Shown: in pieces, positions 1-7,267 of the stretch | Numbering within the stretch: the first letter of the stretch is position 1 | Layout of the letters: the number at the start of each line of letters is the position of its first letter | Origin: JAGDZR01 sp049115695 | GTDB lineage: Bacteria; Bacteroidota; Bacteroidia; Cytophagales; Cyclobacteriaceae | Reading direction: 5' to 3' | Length of the DNA: 64,000 nucleotides | Assembly (NCBI GenBank): GCA_049115695.1 | Contig: JAGDZR010000007.1 | Coordinates: 310,001-374,000, forward strand | Notes under the pieces: model-generated | Databases searched by the model: none | What the model was told of the DNA's origin: nothing | The model's input: the letters and a program-made list of their open reading frames with translations, nothing else | Translations under genes and position numbers: made by a program

Positions 1-223
1 CAAGATATACATAGGTCCCTCCACCAAGCAAGGAGGTGTCCATCAAATACCTGAAGTCCACAACGTCTTTGTTCACATCATTTCTAAAGTTGATTAAGAC
101 ATTGAGATAATCCTGATATTCTTGTTTGTTATGGCGGTAGTCCTCAAACCAAAACGCTCCTAAAACTGAAACAAAAATGAGCAATGCCTCTCCTAACCAT
201 GTCCATATGGATTTCCTATTCAT
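1..223 (-). CDS. Partial membrane-anchored protein, N-terminal end only
   Basis: An ATG at 221-223 on the minus strand opens 74 codons without a stop and runs off the left edge. Residues 7-26 form one hydrophobic segment starting at WTWLGEALLIFVSVLGAFW, followed by a charged helical stretch (DYRHNKQEYQDYL). A short cytosolic tail, one membrane helix and then a polar helix is the pattern of the Bacteroidota DUF6090-like membrane proteins. I cannot confirm that family from 74 residues. Most of the protein lies outside the window, so no function is proposed. Confidence 0.6.
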   Translation of the reverse strand, partial: MNRKSIWTWLGEALLIFVSVLGAFWFEDYRHNKQEYQDYLNVLINFRNDVNKDVVDFRYLMDTSLLGGGTYVYL

Positions 224-358
224 CAATGAGATTATTAACTTCCTATAAAGTTAGTTGACATTATTATATAGAGCACAAATAGAAGTTTAGGACATAAAAC
301 AATAGCCAAGAGTTTGATTATTTAAGTCAGAGAATTTCCGACTGAGGAAATATTCTTC

Positions 359-853
359 TTAGTTAGCCATTGTATTGTCATTGATCTTGGATTGAAAAAA
401 GTCTGCTATCCTGGCTAGCTTTTTATACAGTTTATCTCTGTTTCTATCGGACATCAGGTAAAGTTTCTTGCCATCCTCAAACATGATGTAGGCATTGTAT
501 TCCAGATTCTCAATGGTTGTCCCGTTCGTCACCATTGTATACACTTTTTGGCTCACTTTACTGGAATTAATAAATACCTTTTCAACCTGGCTATATTTCT
601 CCCACTTGCCAAATTTGATAAACAGGAAGGAGTTATAGTCTTTGTAGACCTTAGCTGTCCCATCAAATTTAATTCCTCTGTATCCTGTCAGTATTAGACC
701 TCCCAAGAACATGGGTATGGGTGAAAAGTAAGGTGAAAACACCATTAAAACTATTCCGATAAAAGAAAACACCAAGCCCAATATTTGAAAATGAAATGGG
801 AATAATCTTCCAAGCTTTATATCAATTGCTCTATCATCCATTGGTTTTATCAT
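359..853 (-). CDS. Hypothetical protein with two membrane helices
   Basis: This 164-residue protein has a short polar N-terminus and two hydrophobic segments (about residues 22-42 and 46-60). A soluble C-terminal domain of mixed beta strands and a final helix follows, resembling a small PH-like fold by eye. I do not recognise a family. The start is the ATG at 851-853; an internal ATG (MDDRAID, four codons later) would also serve. It stands alone, with about 150 bp to the truncated toxin gene upstream and 135 bp to the partial gene downstream. Likely an inner-membrane protein of unknown function. Confidence 0.6.
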   Translation of the reverse strand: MIKPMDDRAIDIKLGRLFPFHFQILGLVFSFIGIVLMVFSPYFSPIPMFLGGLILTGYRGIKFDGTAKVYKDYNSFLFIKFGKWEKYSQVEKVFINSSKVSQKVYTMVTNGTTIENLEYNAYIMFEDGKKLYLMSDRNRDKLYKKLARIADFFQSKINDNTMAN

Positions 854-1001
854 GGTTTAATGCTCAGATATGGCATGTACCTCAGAATTTTTACTTATCT
901 ATTAAAGTATCAATTTTGCACCCCCAGTTCCAAGCAACTCGCAGAGGTGTCTACATCCGCTTTAATTGTTTTTTGAGTTCATCAGGATCTTGTTTATTTG
1001 C

Positions 1002-1253
1002 CTAGACAAGCACTAGTCCTATGTAGTCTGTTTTAAGTTCGTAATAAAGTGTTACCAGAGGATGAATAGTGAGTTGACGATAGCTAGTTCGTTGATATGT
1101 AGGCCCTATTCGTGGATTTTGTTTAAGTTGTTCTACACGTTCATCAAGTCGATCGAGGAAAGCATTGGCTACAGCCTTGTTCCAATGCTCTTCAATGAAG
1201 TTAGTTGTTTTGTCCAGAGATTTAAGACCCAAAGGAGTCCATACTGTCTTCAT
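1002..1253 (-). CDS. ParE/RelE-family toxin, C-terminus apparently cut by an amber codon
   Basis: This 83-residue protein has the type II toxin pattern: WTPLGLKSLDKTTNFIEEHW at the N-terminus, a central helix, then QNPRIGPTY and a strand pair ending YYELKTDYIGLVLV. ParE/RelE proteins (plasmid stabilisation fold) normally run about 95-100 residues and end with a motif like FWDxRQNPEKL. Here a TAG stands where the aromatic residue is expected. The same frame continues beyond it for 16 codons (ANKQDPDELKKQLKRM) to a second stop at 951-953. The product is therefore probably a truncated and possibly inactive toxin. The antitoxin-like gene lies 5 bp upstream in the same operon. Confidence 0.75.
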   Translation of the reverse strand: MKTVWTPLGLKSLDKTTNFIEEHWNKAVANAFLDRLDERVEQLKQNPRIGPTYQRTSYRQLTIHPLVTLYYELKTDYIGLVLV

Positions 1254-1258
1254 AAATA

Positions 1259-1465
1259 CTATCTACCCAAGAGTTCGCGAGCGCTGGTGTGTTCTATACA
1301 GTCTTCGAGCTTGGCTGAGCTTGATTCACCAAGAAGTTCAACAATGGTATCAGGAATCTCAGTTTCCGGACTGTTCCTGAAATTCTCAATCCGCTCTATG
1401 ACATCTTCTCTATTGATAGCTGTTATCCAGTTAATCAGTTCAATTTTACGTTGCTCAAGAGTCAT
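1259..1465 (-). CDS. Antitoxin-like small protein paired with the ParE-type toxin
   Basis: This 68-residue acidic helical protein (MTLEQRKIELINWITAINRE...) lies 5 bp upstream of the ParE-like toxin on the same strand. Antitoxin-first order, tight spacing and the matching small sizes are the usual layout of type II toxin-antitoxin operons. The N-terminal half resembles short addiction-module antitoxins common in Bacteroidota that start with an (I/L)xWI helix. No clear ribbon-helix-helix motif is visible, so the assignment rests mainly on position. If active it would bind the toxin and repress its own promoter. Confidence 0.6.
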   Translation of the reverse strand: MTLEQRKIELINWITAINREDVIERIENFRNSPETEIPDTIVELLGESSSAKLEDCIEHTSARELLGR

Positions 1466-1518
1466 AGGGTAAAGATAGGGAATATACGACTGGCGGTCAA
1501 TTGGTATGAATCAAGGCT

Positions 1519-2052
1519 TCAATTTCTCCAATCGGTCATCCGTTCATTCATTTGTTCATTTTCCAGTTGGAATGTGTCGATCAAATCATAATTCTGATCC
1601 GGCATCTGATCAATCCCAAGTGCATTCGCTATTTCAGAAGTTGGGACAGTTGCTCTGCCTTTCTTAATAGTGCCCTTCACCAAACACGCTGCAACGTCCT
1701 TCCCATTCCTTACTATTTTTTGCTCCATATAAATCCATTTTTCATCGATAAAGGACACTCTGGTGAGTAACTCCGCTTTTTGAAACATTTTAAGGGGTTT
1801 ATAAAACTGAACGCTAATTGCCTGACTGGGATAAAACCACTTATACTTCCTCGCCAATTTTAAAAAATTGGTCCTAACCATAAAATCTATTCTACCCAAT
1901 TCCATTACGGTCATAATAGCAGCGTGATTCATCACAGACACATCTATATCTGTCACCCAGACACGAAATGGAAGGACTACCGTTTCCGATAAACTTAATT
2001 TGGTTTTGAATTTCGCACTGACCATTGCGGCTACAAGTCTTATCCATCTCAT
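1519..2052 (-). CDS. Hotdog-fold acyl-CoA thioesterase family protein
   Basis: This 177-residue protein matches the 4-hydroxybenzoyl-CoA thioesterase-like (hotdog) layout. Its N-terminal strand is followed by VWVTDIDVSVMNHAA and a helix MTVMELGRIDFM, then strands around residues 75-130 (SVQFYKPLKMFQKAELLTRV, then KWIYMEQKIVRNGKDVAA). The Asp-Ile-Asp and Asn-His residues before the central helix are where the family places its catalytic acid and helix cap. The expected reaction is hydrolysis of an acyl-CoA; the substrate cannot be told. The start is ATG at 2050-2052, and an ATG nine codons in is also possible. It appears monocistronic. Confidence 0.7.
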   Translation of the reverse strand: MRWIRLVAAMVSAKFKTKLSLSETVVLPFRVWVTDIDVSVMNHAAIMTVMELGRIDFMVRTNFLKLARKYKWFYPSQAISVQFYKPLKMFQKAELLTRVSFIDEKWIYMEQKIVRNGKDVAACLVKGTIKKGRATVPTSEIANALGIDQMPDQNYDLIDTFQLENEQMNERMTDWRN

Positions 2053-2146
2053 TCCATCACTGTTTAGTTTACATCAACACCATATCTCAATCCTACAGTG
2101 CCGGACCAAGAATTTACGAATACTAACTGACAATCAAGGAATTATT

Positions 2147-2185
2147 ACTCCGCTCCGCCGAGTGAACAACTCGGAGGAGCGGAGT
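2147..2185. terminator. Long hairpin after the CPBP protease gene
   Basis: Arms 2147-2163 and 2169-2185 pair over 17 bp with one mismatch around a 5-base loop (gaaca). On the minus strand it starts 8 bases after the stop codon of the protease gene and is followed by TAATAATT rather than a long U-run. It could end transcription or stabilise the 3' end of the message. The symmetrical arms would work in either direction. Confidence 0.55.
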
Positions 2186-2193
2186 ATTGCAAT

Positions 2194-2931
2194 TTACCTT
2201 CCAATCATGGTGCCATTCATAACCGCCATGTACCCGCCCAAGGCCCCTACTATATTGAGGATACAATGAATGGCTATGCCCAGGTAAACGTTTTTAGTTT
2301 TCCAGACTACATAACTAAACACCATCCCCAAAGCCATGGTGGCGATGAAATTATGCGGCTGCCAGAAATGATAAATTCCAAACAAACATCCATTGACTAC
2401 AGGCGCCCAGCTTTTTAGATAGGCCATGCGTGGAAGCAGATATCCTCGAAAAAATAGCTCTTCAGCAATGGGGCCTACAAGGCCATCCACCAGAATAGCC
2501 ATCAGGAAAACCTTGGCAATAAGCCCTACATCGTCTGATCCATAGGCAGGGTCAAAATACCACTCAGGCAACCAGCTAAAGAATGACTCCCGAAGGAAAA
2601 GTCCTACAGGATACAACGGGACGTAAATAAGCACTGAAACCAGCAATCCGCCCACTATCCATAAGGCATATGACTTTATGGACAGTTTTGCCTGGTATGG
2701 AATGAGTGTCGAAAAATCCGAGCCCGTCTCTTTGGAGACCCAGAGAAAGTGAACGACCACTAATGGAAGTAAAATGATCAACTCGGCGATCAACAGGACA
2801 AATCCACCTGGATAGCCTGATCCAATAATACTCGGGCTGATCCAGATGTAAAAAAGGGTGATGATCACCCCAACATAAAAATGGTTGATTAGCTGTTTTG
2901 AAAATGGGATTGGCTTAACTGCTATGCTCAT
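2194..2931 (-). CDS. CPBP-family intramembrane glutamic endopeptidase (Abi/CAAX-protease-like)
   Basis: A 245-residue membrane protein with about seven to eight hydrophobic segments. It carries all three family motifs, counted from the chosen start: EELFFR at about 157-162 with the paired catalytic glutamates, GIYHFW with His at about 188, and HCILN (HxxxN) at about 222-226. The family cleaves substrates within the membrane; bacterial members are linked to prenyl-protein processing or bacteriocin immunity, and neither role can be assigned here. I chose the ATG at 2929-2931 over an upstream TTG, because MSIAVKPIPF starts the conserved part. A strong hairpin follows the stop codon. Confidence 0.85.
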   Translation of the reverse strand: MSIAVKPIPFSKQLINHFYVGVIITLFYIWISPSIIGSGYPGGFVLLIAELIILLPLVVVHFLWVSKETGSDFSTLIPYQAKLSIKSYALWIVGGLLVSVLIYVPLYPVGLFLRESFFSWLPEWYFDPAYGSDDVGLIAKVFLMAILVDGLVGPIAEELFFRGYLLPRMAYLKSWAPVVNGCLFGIYHFWQPHNFIATMALGMVFSYVVWKTKNVYLGIAIHCILNIVGALGGYMAVMNGTMIGR

Positions 2932-3005
2932 GACTTCTGAATTTTTGTTTGATCCAAAAATCAAGAGCAGAACACTACCAATCGACCGAATGCATGTATT
3001 CGAAC

Positions 3006-4121
3006 CTATTTGTTACTCCTCTTCATGTGGAGTCGTTTAAACTCAGAAGGTGTCAGACCGGTCTTTTGTTTGAACTGGGTATTGAAAGATGATTTAGAAT
3101 TGAAGCCCACCTGGTAGAGCACTTCCAGAACAGTCAACTTCGAATCTGGATTAGTCTTGAATATATGTTGTGCCGCTTCGATCCTGTAGTGATTGACAAG
3201 ATCGTAAAAATTGTCGGCCATCAGGCTGTTGATAACAAACGAAAGTTCCCGATCGGTAGAACCTACCGCATTTGCCAGGTCTTTGAGTGTGAGCTTGGGA
3301 TTGGTGAATAATCTGGAGGTGGTCAGAGCATGATCAATTTGTTCCTTCAATTGCTGCTGACTTTTCAGCGGCAGGTTGACCTGAGCATATTGTGGCTCGG
3401 CTTTGGGTTGAAGTATGGGTTGATTCATGGCAAACAGAAGGACCCTGATCGTCAAAAAAATGGAAATCAATATAAGTGATGTCAAGGCGATGGCATAAAA
3501 CTCCATAGTAGCTAAATACTGTACCGCGGTACTTACCAGGGACAATAAAAAAATGAAGAGCGTCAACCGAACAAGTGCAAATGCCCACCGAATGTCAAAG
3601 GAAGCGTAATACTGCTTTAGACGGGCCTGATGTATTAATAGCGTACGTAATGCTAGAAGGATGTAGCCAATCACATGGGCCGATACAAGCAGGGTACCCA
3701 TATAAAATGTCGAACTGAGATTTTGGGTAATAACGACCGATAGCATTTCGCGGATTTCCTGTTCCGAATGCTGCCAATGAAATTGCATCACCACCAGCTC
3801 CATCAGGACAAAGGGTATGAAATGAAGATAGGTAGATGCACGGTCAAACACATTTCCAGATCTAAGTTGTATGCTGAAGAAGAGGATCATCGGGCCGTAC
3901 AGCAGGGCGAGCGGATCTTCCCATATAGCCAATCGAGGCATATTTAAAATTGATCCATTGAGCAAGAGGATCCCATCCAGAAAGTTGACGGCCAGCAAGA
4001 GAAAGAATATGCCTAGCCAGCTAAATCCATTTTGCCATGACTTGTCCTTGGAAAGCAGAAATACACCCAATAGACAAAAGAGGCTCATGGCCACTATGAC
4101 CAGTACTTCCGCAACTCTCAC
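3006..4121 (-). CDS. AraC-family regulator with N-terminal seven-helix membrane domain
   Basis: This 371-residue protein has about seven hydrophobic helices in residues 5-235, a short linker, and a C-terminal AraC/XylS DNA-binding domain (about 255-368). That domain has two helix-turn-helix units, visible as LKDLANAVGSTDRELSFVIN and VLEVLYQVGFNSKSSFNTQF. Membrane-bound AraC proteins of this type are frequent in Bacteroidota and probably couple an unknown envelope signal to transcription. Translation starts at GTG (4119-4121), with no in-frame ATG before the first helix. The CPBP protease lies downstream on the same strand with a 74-bp gap, so regulation of that gene is possible but unproven. 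Confidence 0.88.
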   Translation of the reverse strand: MRVAEVLVIVAMSLFCLLGVFLLSKDKSWQNGFSWLGIFFLLLAVNFLDGILLLNGSILNMPRLAIWEDPLALLYGPMILFFSIQLRSGNVFDRASTYLHFIPFVLMELVVMQFHWQHSEQEIREMLSVVITQNLSSTFYMGTLLVSAHVIGYILLALRTLLIHQARLKQYYASFDIRWAFALVRLTLFIFLLSLVSTAVQYLATMEFYAIALTSLILISIFLTIRVLLFAMNQPILQPKAEPQYAQVNLPLKSQQQLKEQIDHALTTSRLFTNPKLTLKDLANAVGSTDRELSFVINSLMADNFYDLVNHYRIEAAQHIFKTNPDSKLTVLEVLYQVGFNSKSSFNTQFKQKTGLTPSEFKRLHMKRSNK

Positions 4122-4294
4122 GAGATCAAGATGTTAATTGGCATTCGCCTTCCAACCATGTACTAAAAATAGGTTACTTCTTACTAAGTAATGATTGATT
4201 CTTGTTTTTGAATCATTTCAAATCATCTGCTCAGTATGTCCAATTTAGAAGGTAATAATTTGAGTTCTTTTAAGAAAACTGTAAGGTTGGTCGA

Positions 4295-4534
4295 TTAAGA
4301 TTTACCTTCTTTAATGCCACCAGCATTATTTCTTTTTCTAAAATATGTTATAAGCGACACTGCGATGGCAGACAAAGCGATGAAGCCGAGATCTTCTTTT
4401 GTTTCGACCAAAGCCTGATCCACCGACTCGACATAGACTACTTCTATCAGGAAGTGAAGCAAACAAATACCTGCAAATAGTCCGATGGTCTTGGCCACCC
4501 AAGCCAGCTTGCTTAAGTCAATTATATCTTTCAT
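4295..4534 (-). CDS. Small membrane protein, two predicted helices
   Basis: This 79-residue protein has hydrophobic segments at about residues 10-32 and 50-66, joined by an acidic loop (ESVDQALVETKEDLG) and ending in a basic tail (FRKRNNAGGIKEGKS). The basic tail suggests that the C-terminus faces the cytoplasm. I do not recognise a family. A second, smaller membrane ORF lies 80 bp upstream on the same strand, and the two may be co-transcribed. Confidence 0.5.
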   Translation of the reverse strand: MKDIIDLSKLAWVAKTIGLFAGICLLHFLIEVVYVESVDQALVETKEDLGFIALSAIAVSLITYFRKRNNAGGIKEGKS

Positions 4535-4617
4535 CTATTTTTATTATTACACAAAAAGTTTACGGAATATGAAATACGAAAGGAGTGGTAATGGTTCTAG
4601 CCAACTAATGTCCCGAC

Positions 4618-4764
4618 CTAAGGTGTGACCATTGCTGCACCAATTTCAGGCTGCCCTTTTAGACCTCTATTGAAATTATCCCAGTCATTAAACACTAAAG
4701 TGCCAATAAGAAACCCTATCGCGACTAGTATTAAACTGGCTAATTTTTTCATGTTATTCTTCAT
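4618..4764 (-). CDS. Possible 48-residue single-helix membrane peptide
   Basis: An ATG at 4762-4764 opens 48 codons ending in TAG (4618-4620). The product starts MKNNMKKLASLILVAIGFLI, with a basic start and one clean hydrophobic helix, then has a polar 24-residue tail rich in Asn, Gly and Pro. A second ATG four codons in is equally plausible. The amphipathic organisation and an upstream A/T-rich leader favour a real gene. It has no recognised family, so function is open. A hairpin terminator 20 bp upstream would isolate it from the upstream unit. Confidence 0.4.
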   Translation of the reverse strand: MKNNMKKLASLILVAIGFLIGTLVFNDWDNFNRGLKGQPEIGAAMVTP

Positions 4765-4784
4765 ATAAATAATTTACATATTAG

Positions 4785-4816
4785 AAAAGAGAGAAAGTTA
4801 AACTACTCTCTCTTTT
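4785..4816. terminator. Perfect 10-bp inverted repeat with T-runs, bidirectional terminator
   Basis: Arms 4785-4794 and 4807-4816 are perfect reverse complements (aaaagagaga / tctctctttt) around a 12-base loop. The outer ends are A/T runs on both strands, so transcription from either side could stop here. It lies between the REP-like repeats and the small membrane ORF. Confidence 0.5.
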
Positions 4817-4881
4817 CGTCTTTTCAAATTAATCCCTCAGTTTATAATTAACGGAATACTCAACTTCTGTTCCTCAATCGC

Positions 4882-4994
4882 CTCCACCCTACAGTCATTC
4901 ACGGAGGAGTCTTATCACAAGTCATAACAAACGGTAGACAGGGAATCCTATTCCCCATAGTAAACGGACACGGATTACAAAATTCGCGCCAGCA
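4882..4994. repeat. REP-type intergenic repeat, copy A
   Basis: This ~113-bp segment aligns with copy B at 5138-5262. Shared blocks include ctccaccctacagtca, cacaagtcata, gggaatcctatt, ccatagt and cggattacaaa, ending in cgcgccagcag. It is the more diverged copy: its terminal palindrome is broken (cggattacaaaattcg). Repeats carrying a GCGGATT...AATCCGC palindrome next to GCCAGCAG are common intergenic elements in Bacteroidota as I recall them. No gene is seen between 4817 and 5242. Confidence 0.7.
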
Positions 4995-4999
4995 GACAC

Positions 5000-5130
5000 T
5001 GAATGATGAGATCCTTCGCTATGCTCTGGATGATGGTGATACATTAGTGAGAAAGACGCATGCTGGCGTGACTTGAGAGGGACGTCATTCGGATCGAAAC
5101 ACATGGAGAGAAGAGTCTGCGATCCAATAA
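5000..5130. repeat. BIME-like spacer between the two REP copies
   Basis: Between the two REP copies lies sequence with two familiar short dispersed elements. One is gatccttcgctatgctc (reverse complement GAGCATAGCGAAGGATC). The other is cgtcattcggatcgaaac followed by ggagagaagagtctgcgatcc, which resembles the CATTTCGA-CGAA intergenic family. A relative of gctggcgtgac recurs near 56825 and 57048. The block looks like stacked repetitive extragenic elements with no coding capacity. Confidence 0.5.
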
Positions 5131-5137
5131 TTCTCCA

Positions 5138-5262
5138 CTCCACCCTACAGTCACTCCCGGAAGGAATCTTTTCACAAGTCATAGAAGCACGTGTTACAAA
5201 CGGCGGACCGGGAATCCTATTCTCCATAGTGACGGACGCGGATTACAAATCCGCGCCAGCAG
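5138..5262. repeat. REP-type intergenic repeat, copy B, overlapping a gene end
   Basis: This ~125-bp copy is about 10 bp longer than copy A and keeps the intact palindrome at 5238-5254 (gcggatt aca aatccgc). The stop codon (5243-5245) and the last few codons of the methyltransferase gene lie within it, so the repeat supplies the end of that reading frame. Confidence 0.7.
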
Positions 5263-6019
5263 GATTCTCAACAATTCCAATAATCAGCGCAATTCTCCGT
5301 AATTGGTAGGTTTTCGAGTCCTTTCTGTGGATATGCATGATTTTTTTTATGTCATTCGGTTGACTTTCCACCAGGGTTAACAAATCCGCTTTTTCACTCT
5401 CCGATAGCTCGGAATTTTCTAACCAAGATTCTATTTCTATATATTGATCACAAATTAGAGTTCGAGTTCCACTAGTATGAAGGTTTAAAACAATTTCAAG
5501 GTCTCGAATGGAATAAATTGTGGAGAAAGGGCGACCTACTTCTTTTCTACACACCAATTCAGTTATGTACTCTTTACACCGTTCATCAGGAACAACTACT
5601 TCGACTATAGCTATTGCACTATTAGACATTTTAACCATGTTTCTTAATGCAATATCATGATCAAGAAAATGATGGAATGAGTTTTTAGCAAGGGTCACTG
5701 AAACACTTCTCTCCGTTTCATTCAACCTTTCTGCTGGTAAAGAGAATAGACTTACAATATTCGGAAACTGTTTTTTTCTTATCTGTTCGCACATTTCGTC
5801 TGATGGTTCTGTTAGAACAACCTCTGAAAATCCAGACTGAATATAAAACTCAGTCATAATTCCAGTTCCTGATCCAACATCACAAATAGACGAGCCATAC
5901 CTTCTCAGATGTTGCGAGATCCAAAGGTTTAGGGAATTGTCATTAAACCAGTTTAGAGTGTCAAATGCATTAGCTCGCTGTTCGAAATAATCCCTATTTA
6001 GGTGACTTCCCTTTCCCAT
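5243..6019 (-). CDS. Class I SAM-dependent methyltransferase, coupled to the DUF4062 gene
   Basis: This 258-residue protein has a Rossmann-type methyltransferase core. Motif I CDVGSGTGIM is at about residues 46-55, an acidic residue at the end of strand 2 (VVLTEPSDEMC) would bind the ribose, and a motif IV-like segment VTLAKNSFHHFLD is at about 107-119. The substrate is unknown. Its ATG (6017-6019) overlaps the TGA of the DUF4062 gene by one base (TGATG), which implies translational coupling. The last residues (NPAGADL) and the stop are encoded inside a REP-type repeat, so the original C-terminus may have been replaced. Pairing with DUF4062 in an AT-rich block suggests a role in defence or signalling, by inference only. 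Confidence 0.75.
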   Translation of the reverse strand: MGKGSHLNRDYFEQRANAFDTLNWFNDNSLNLWISQHLRRYGSSICDVGSGTGIMTEFYIQSGFSEVVLTEPSDEMCEQIRKKQFPNIVSLFSLPAERLNETERSVSVTLAKNSFHHFLDHDIALRNMVKMSNSAIAIVEVVVPDERCKEYITELVCRKEVGRPFSTIYSIRDLEIVLNLHTSGTRTLICDQYIEIESWLENSELSESEKADLLTLVESQPNDIKKIMHIHRKDSKTYQLRRIALIIGIVENPAGADL

Positions 6020-7140
6020 CAGTTGACAATTTTTTTACTGTGCTTCCACAGATTTTCATGATCTGACAGAATTTGATCGAACAATTCTTTTCCTTCTCCC
6101 TTTCCAAACACATGAAGTCTTGGCCGATGTGTACCACTGTGATACAGGAAAAATTCAATGAGCAATTCAGAGTCCTCTGAGTCTGGATCAATGATTACCA
6201 TGCTGTTGGTAGGAACGGTATCATACGTTCGTAATCTCACCTTGTATCTGTTTGACTTATTACCGTTCCAATCTGTGCAGAAGTCCTTCAATTTCTCAAA
6301 TGACGATCTAACCTTTTCGGAAAAATCGCTAATATCTAAAAACTCTTCTAGCTGTGAATTAAACTCTTTGTTTGACTCAATGTATGCAGGGTCAAGCATT
6401 AAAAAATCAATTGGAACATTTTCTGCCTGCTTGCGAAGACTTGGTAAGTCATATTGAACGATAGATGTCATTCCAATGCCAGTAACAATAATTTTTTTGC
6501 GTGCCTTCTTCCGCAAGGTATGAAAACTATCAACTCTTCTAGACCCAGAGCTTACAACTATAGCGTTTAATTGATTGTGAAGTTTTTCATTTTCTTTTCT
6601 GAGTTCATTTAAATCAGTTAGTAGCTCAGTACTTCCTAGTTCTGAACCTCTGACCCAACCGTCAGAAGGATATGACTTTATAGTCTTAATTAGGCTGAGA
6701 GCCACCTTTCCTGGCAACTCCTCCAGAGATTTCCAAAATTCGACAAGTCTTCCAGTGAGTACTTTATCTCTGAAATCATTTAGTTTATTTCTTAATTCCG
6801 GATCGCTTTCAGATTTACCAAATGGTATCTTATCAGGGTCTTTGTGAACGAGTGCAATTACTTTAAGTCCTTTCTCTATCGCGTAATCATATTCCGCTTC
6901 AGTGTAGCTAATGCCCTCCTCGCTTAAACTGCCGTATCTTCCTCCAATTATTAGGAGATAATAATCACAATCATCGATTACTTCTTTTATAAACTCGAAT
7001 TGCTCAATGTCAATCGCGGGAAACAGTTCCATTCCTGCTGGAATGCAATCCATTTGCATTAGTGTTTGAATGACCTTTTGCCTTTCATCCTTGAGGTCGG
7101 CAAACGTAGAACTAACAAATACTTGATATCTCTTCTCCAT
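6019..7140 (-). CDS. DUF4062 (TIR-like) N-terminal domain protein with C-terminal effector-like domain
   Basis: This 373-residue protein opens with a DUF4062 domain: YQVFVSSTFADLKDERQ at residues 5-21, then AGMELFPA, DDCDYYLLIIGGRYGS and ISYTEAEYDYAIEKGLKVIA (about 77-96). DUF4062 is related in fold to TIR and NTPase-associated modules and is common at the N-terminus of prokaryotic defence and signalling proteins. A coiled linker (about 170-195) leads to a C-terminal domain (about 205-365). That domain shows alternating strands ending in short motifs (IIVTGIGMTS, IDFLMLDP, SMVIIDP, HRPRLHVFG), a pattern like PLD-fold domains that lack the HKD residues. It is followed and translationally coupled to the methyltransferase. 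A palindromic repeat lies directly upstream. Confidence 0.78.
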   Translation of the reverse strand: MEKRYQVFVSSTFADLKDERQKVIQTLMQMDCIPAGMELFPAIDIEQFEFIKEVIDDCDYYLLIIGGRYGSLSEEGISYTEAEYDYAIEKGLKVIALVHKDPDKIPFGKSESDPELRNKLNDFRDKVLTGRLVEFWKSLEELPGKVALSLIKTIKSYPSDGWVRGSELGSTELLTDLNELRKENEKLHNQLNAIVVSSGSRRVDSFHTLRKKARKKIIVTGIGMTSIVQYDLPSLRKQAENVPIDFLMLDPAYIESNKEFNSQLEEFLDISDFSEKVRSSFEKLKDFCTDWNGNKSNRYKVRLRTYDTVPTNSMVIIDPDSEDSELLIEFFLYHSGTHRPRLHVFGKGEGKELFDQILSDHENLWKHSKKIVN

Positions 7141-7157
7141 GGCTTATTGCCTCTAAT

Positions 7158-7262
7158 CACCTAAATGAGTATGCGCTACAGCTGCTAGAGGCACTGAAGA
7201 TTCTGGCTTGCATTGCCCTTCCAAAATGCTCAGTTGGCATATTCATTGTGGTGTTTGTTACA
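7158..7262. repeat. Palindromic intergenic repeat, copy 1
   Basis: This ~105-bp element shares blocks with copies at 9304-9415 and 14485-14608: atgagtatgcgc, gctaga, cactga, ttctg, ttgcattgcc, gctcagtt and atattcatt, in the same order. The ends are imperfect inverted repeats (ctaaatgagtatgc / gcatattcatt). It fills the gap between the stop of the 83-residue membrane protein gene and the start of the DUF4062 gene. Confidence 0.7.
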
Positions 7263-7267
7263 TACCG

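Noticed and set aside
1062..1472. Plus-strand frame of 136 residues over the toxin-antitoxin genes
   Set aside because: It is antisense to the toxin and antitoxin genes, which have family-like sequence; no motif is present in the plus-strand product.
4922..5227. 101-residue minus-strand frame spanning the REP copies
   Set aside because: Its whole length lies in two copies of an extragenic repeat and its spacer; the repeated words explain the open frame.
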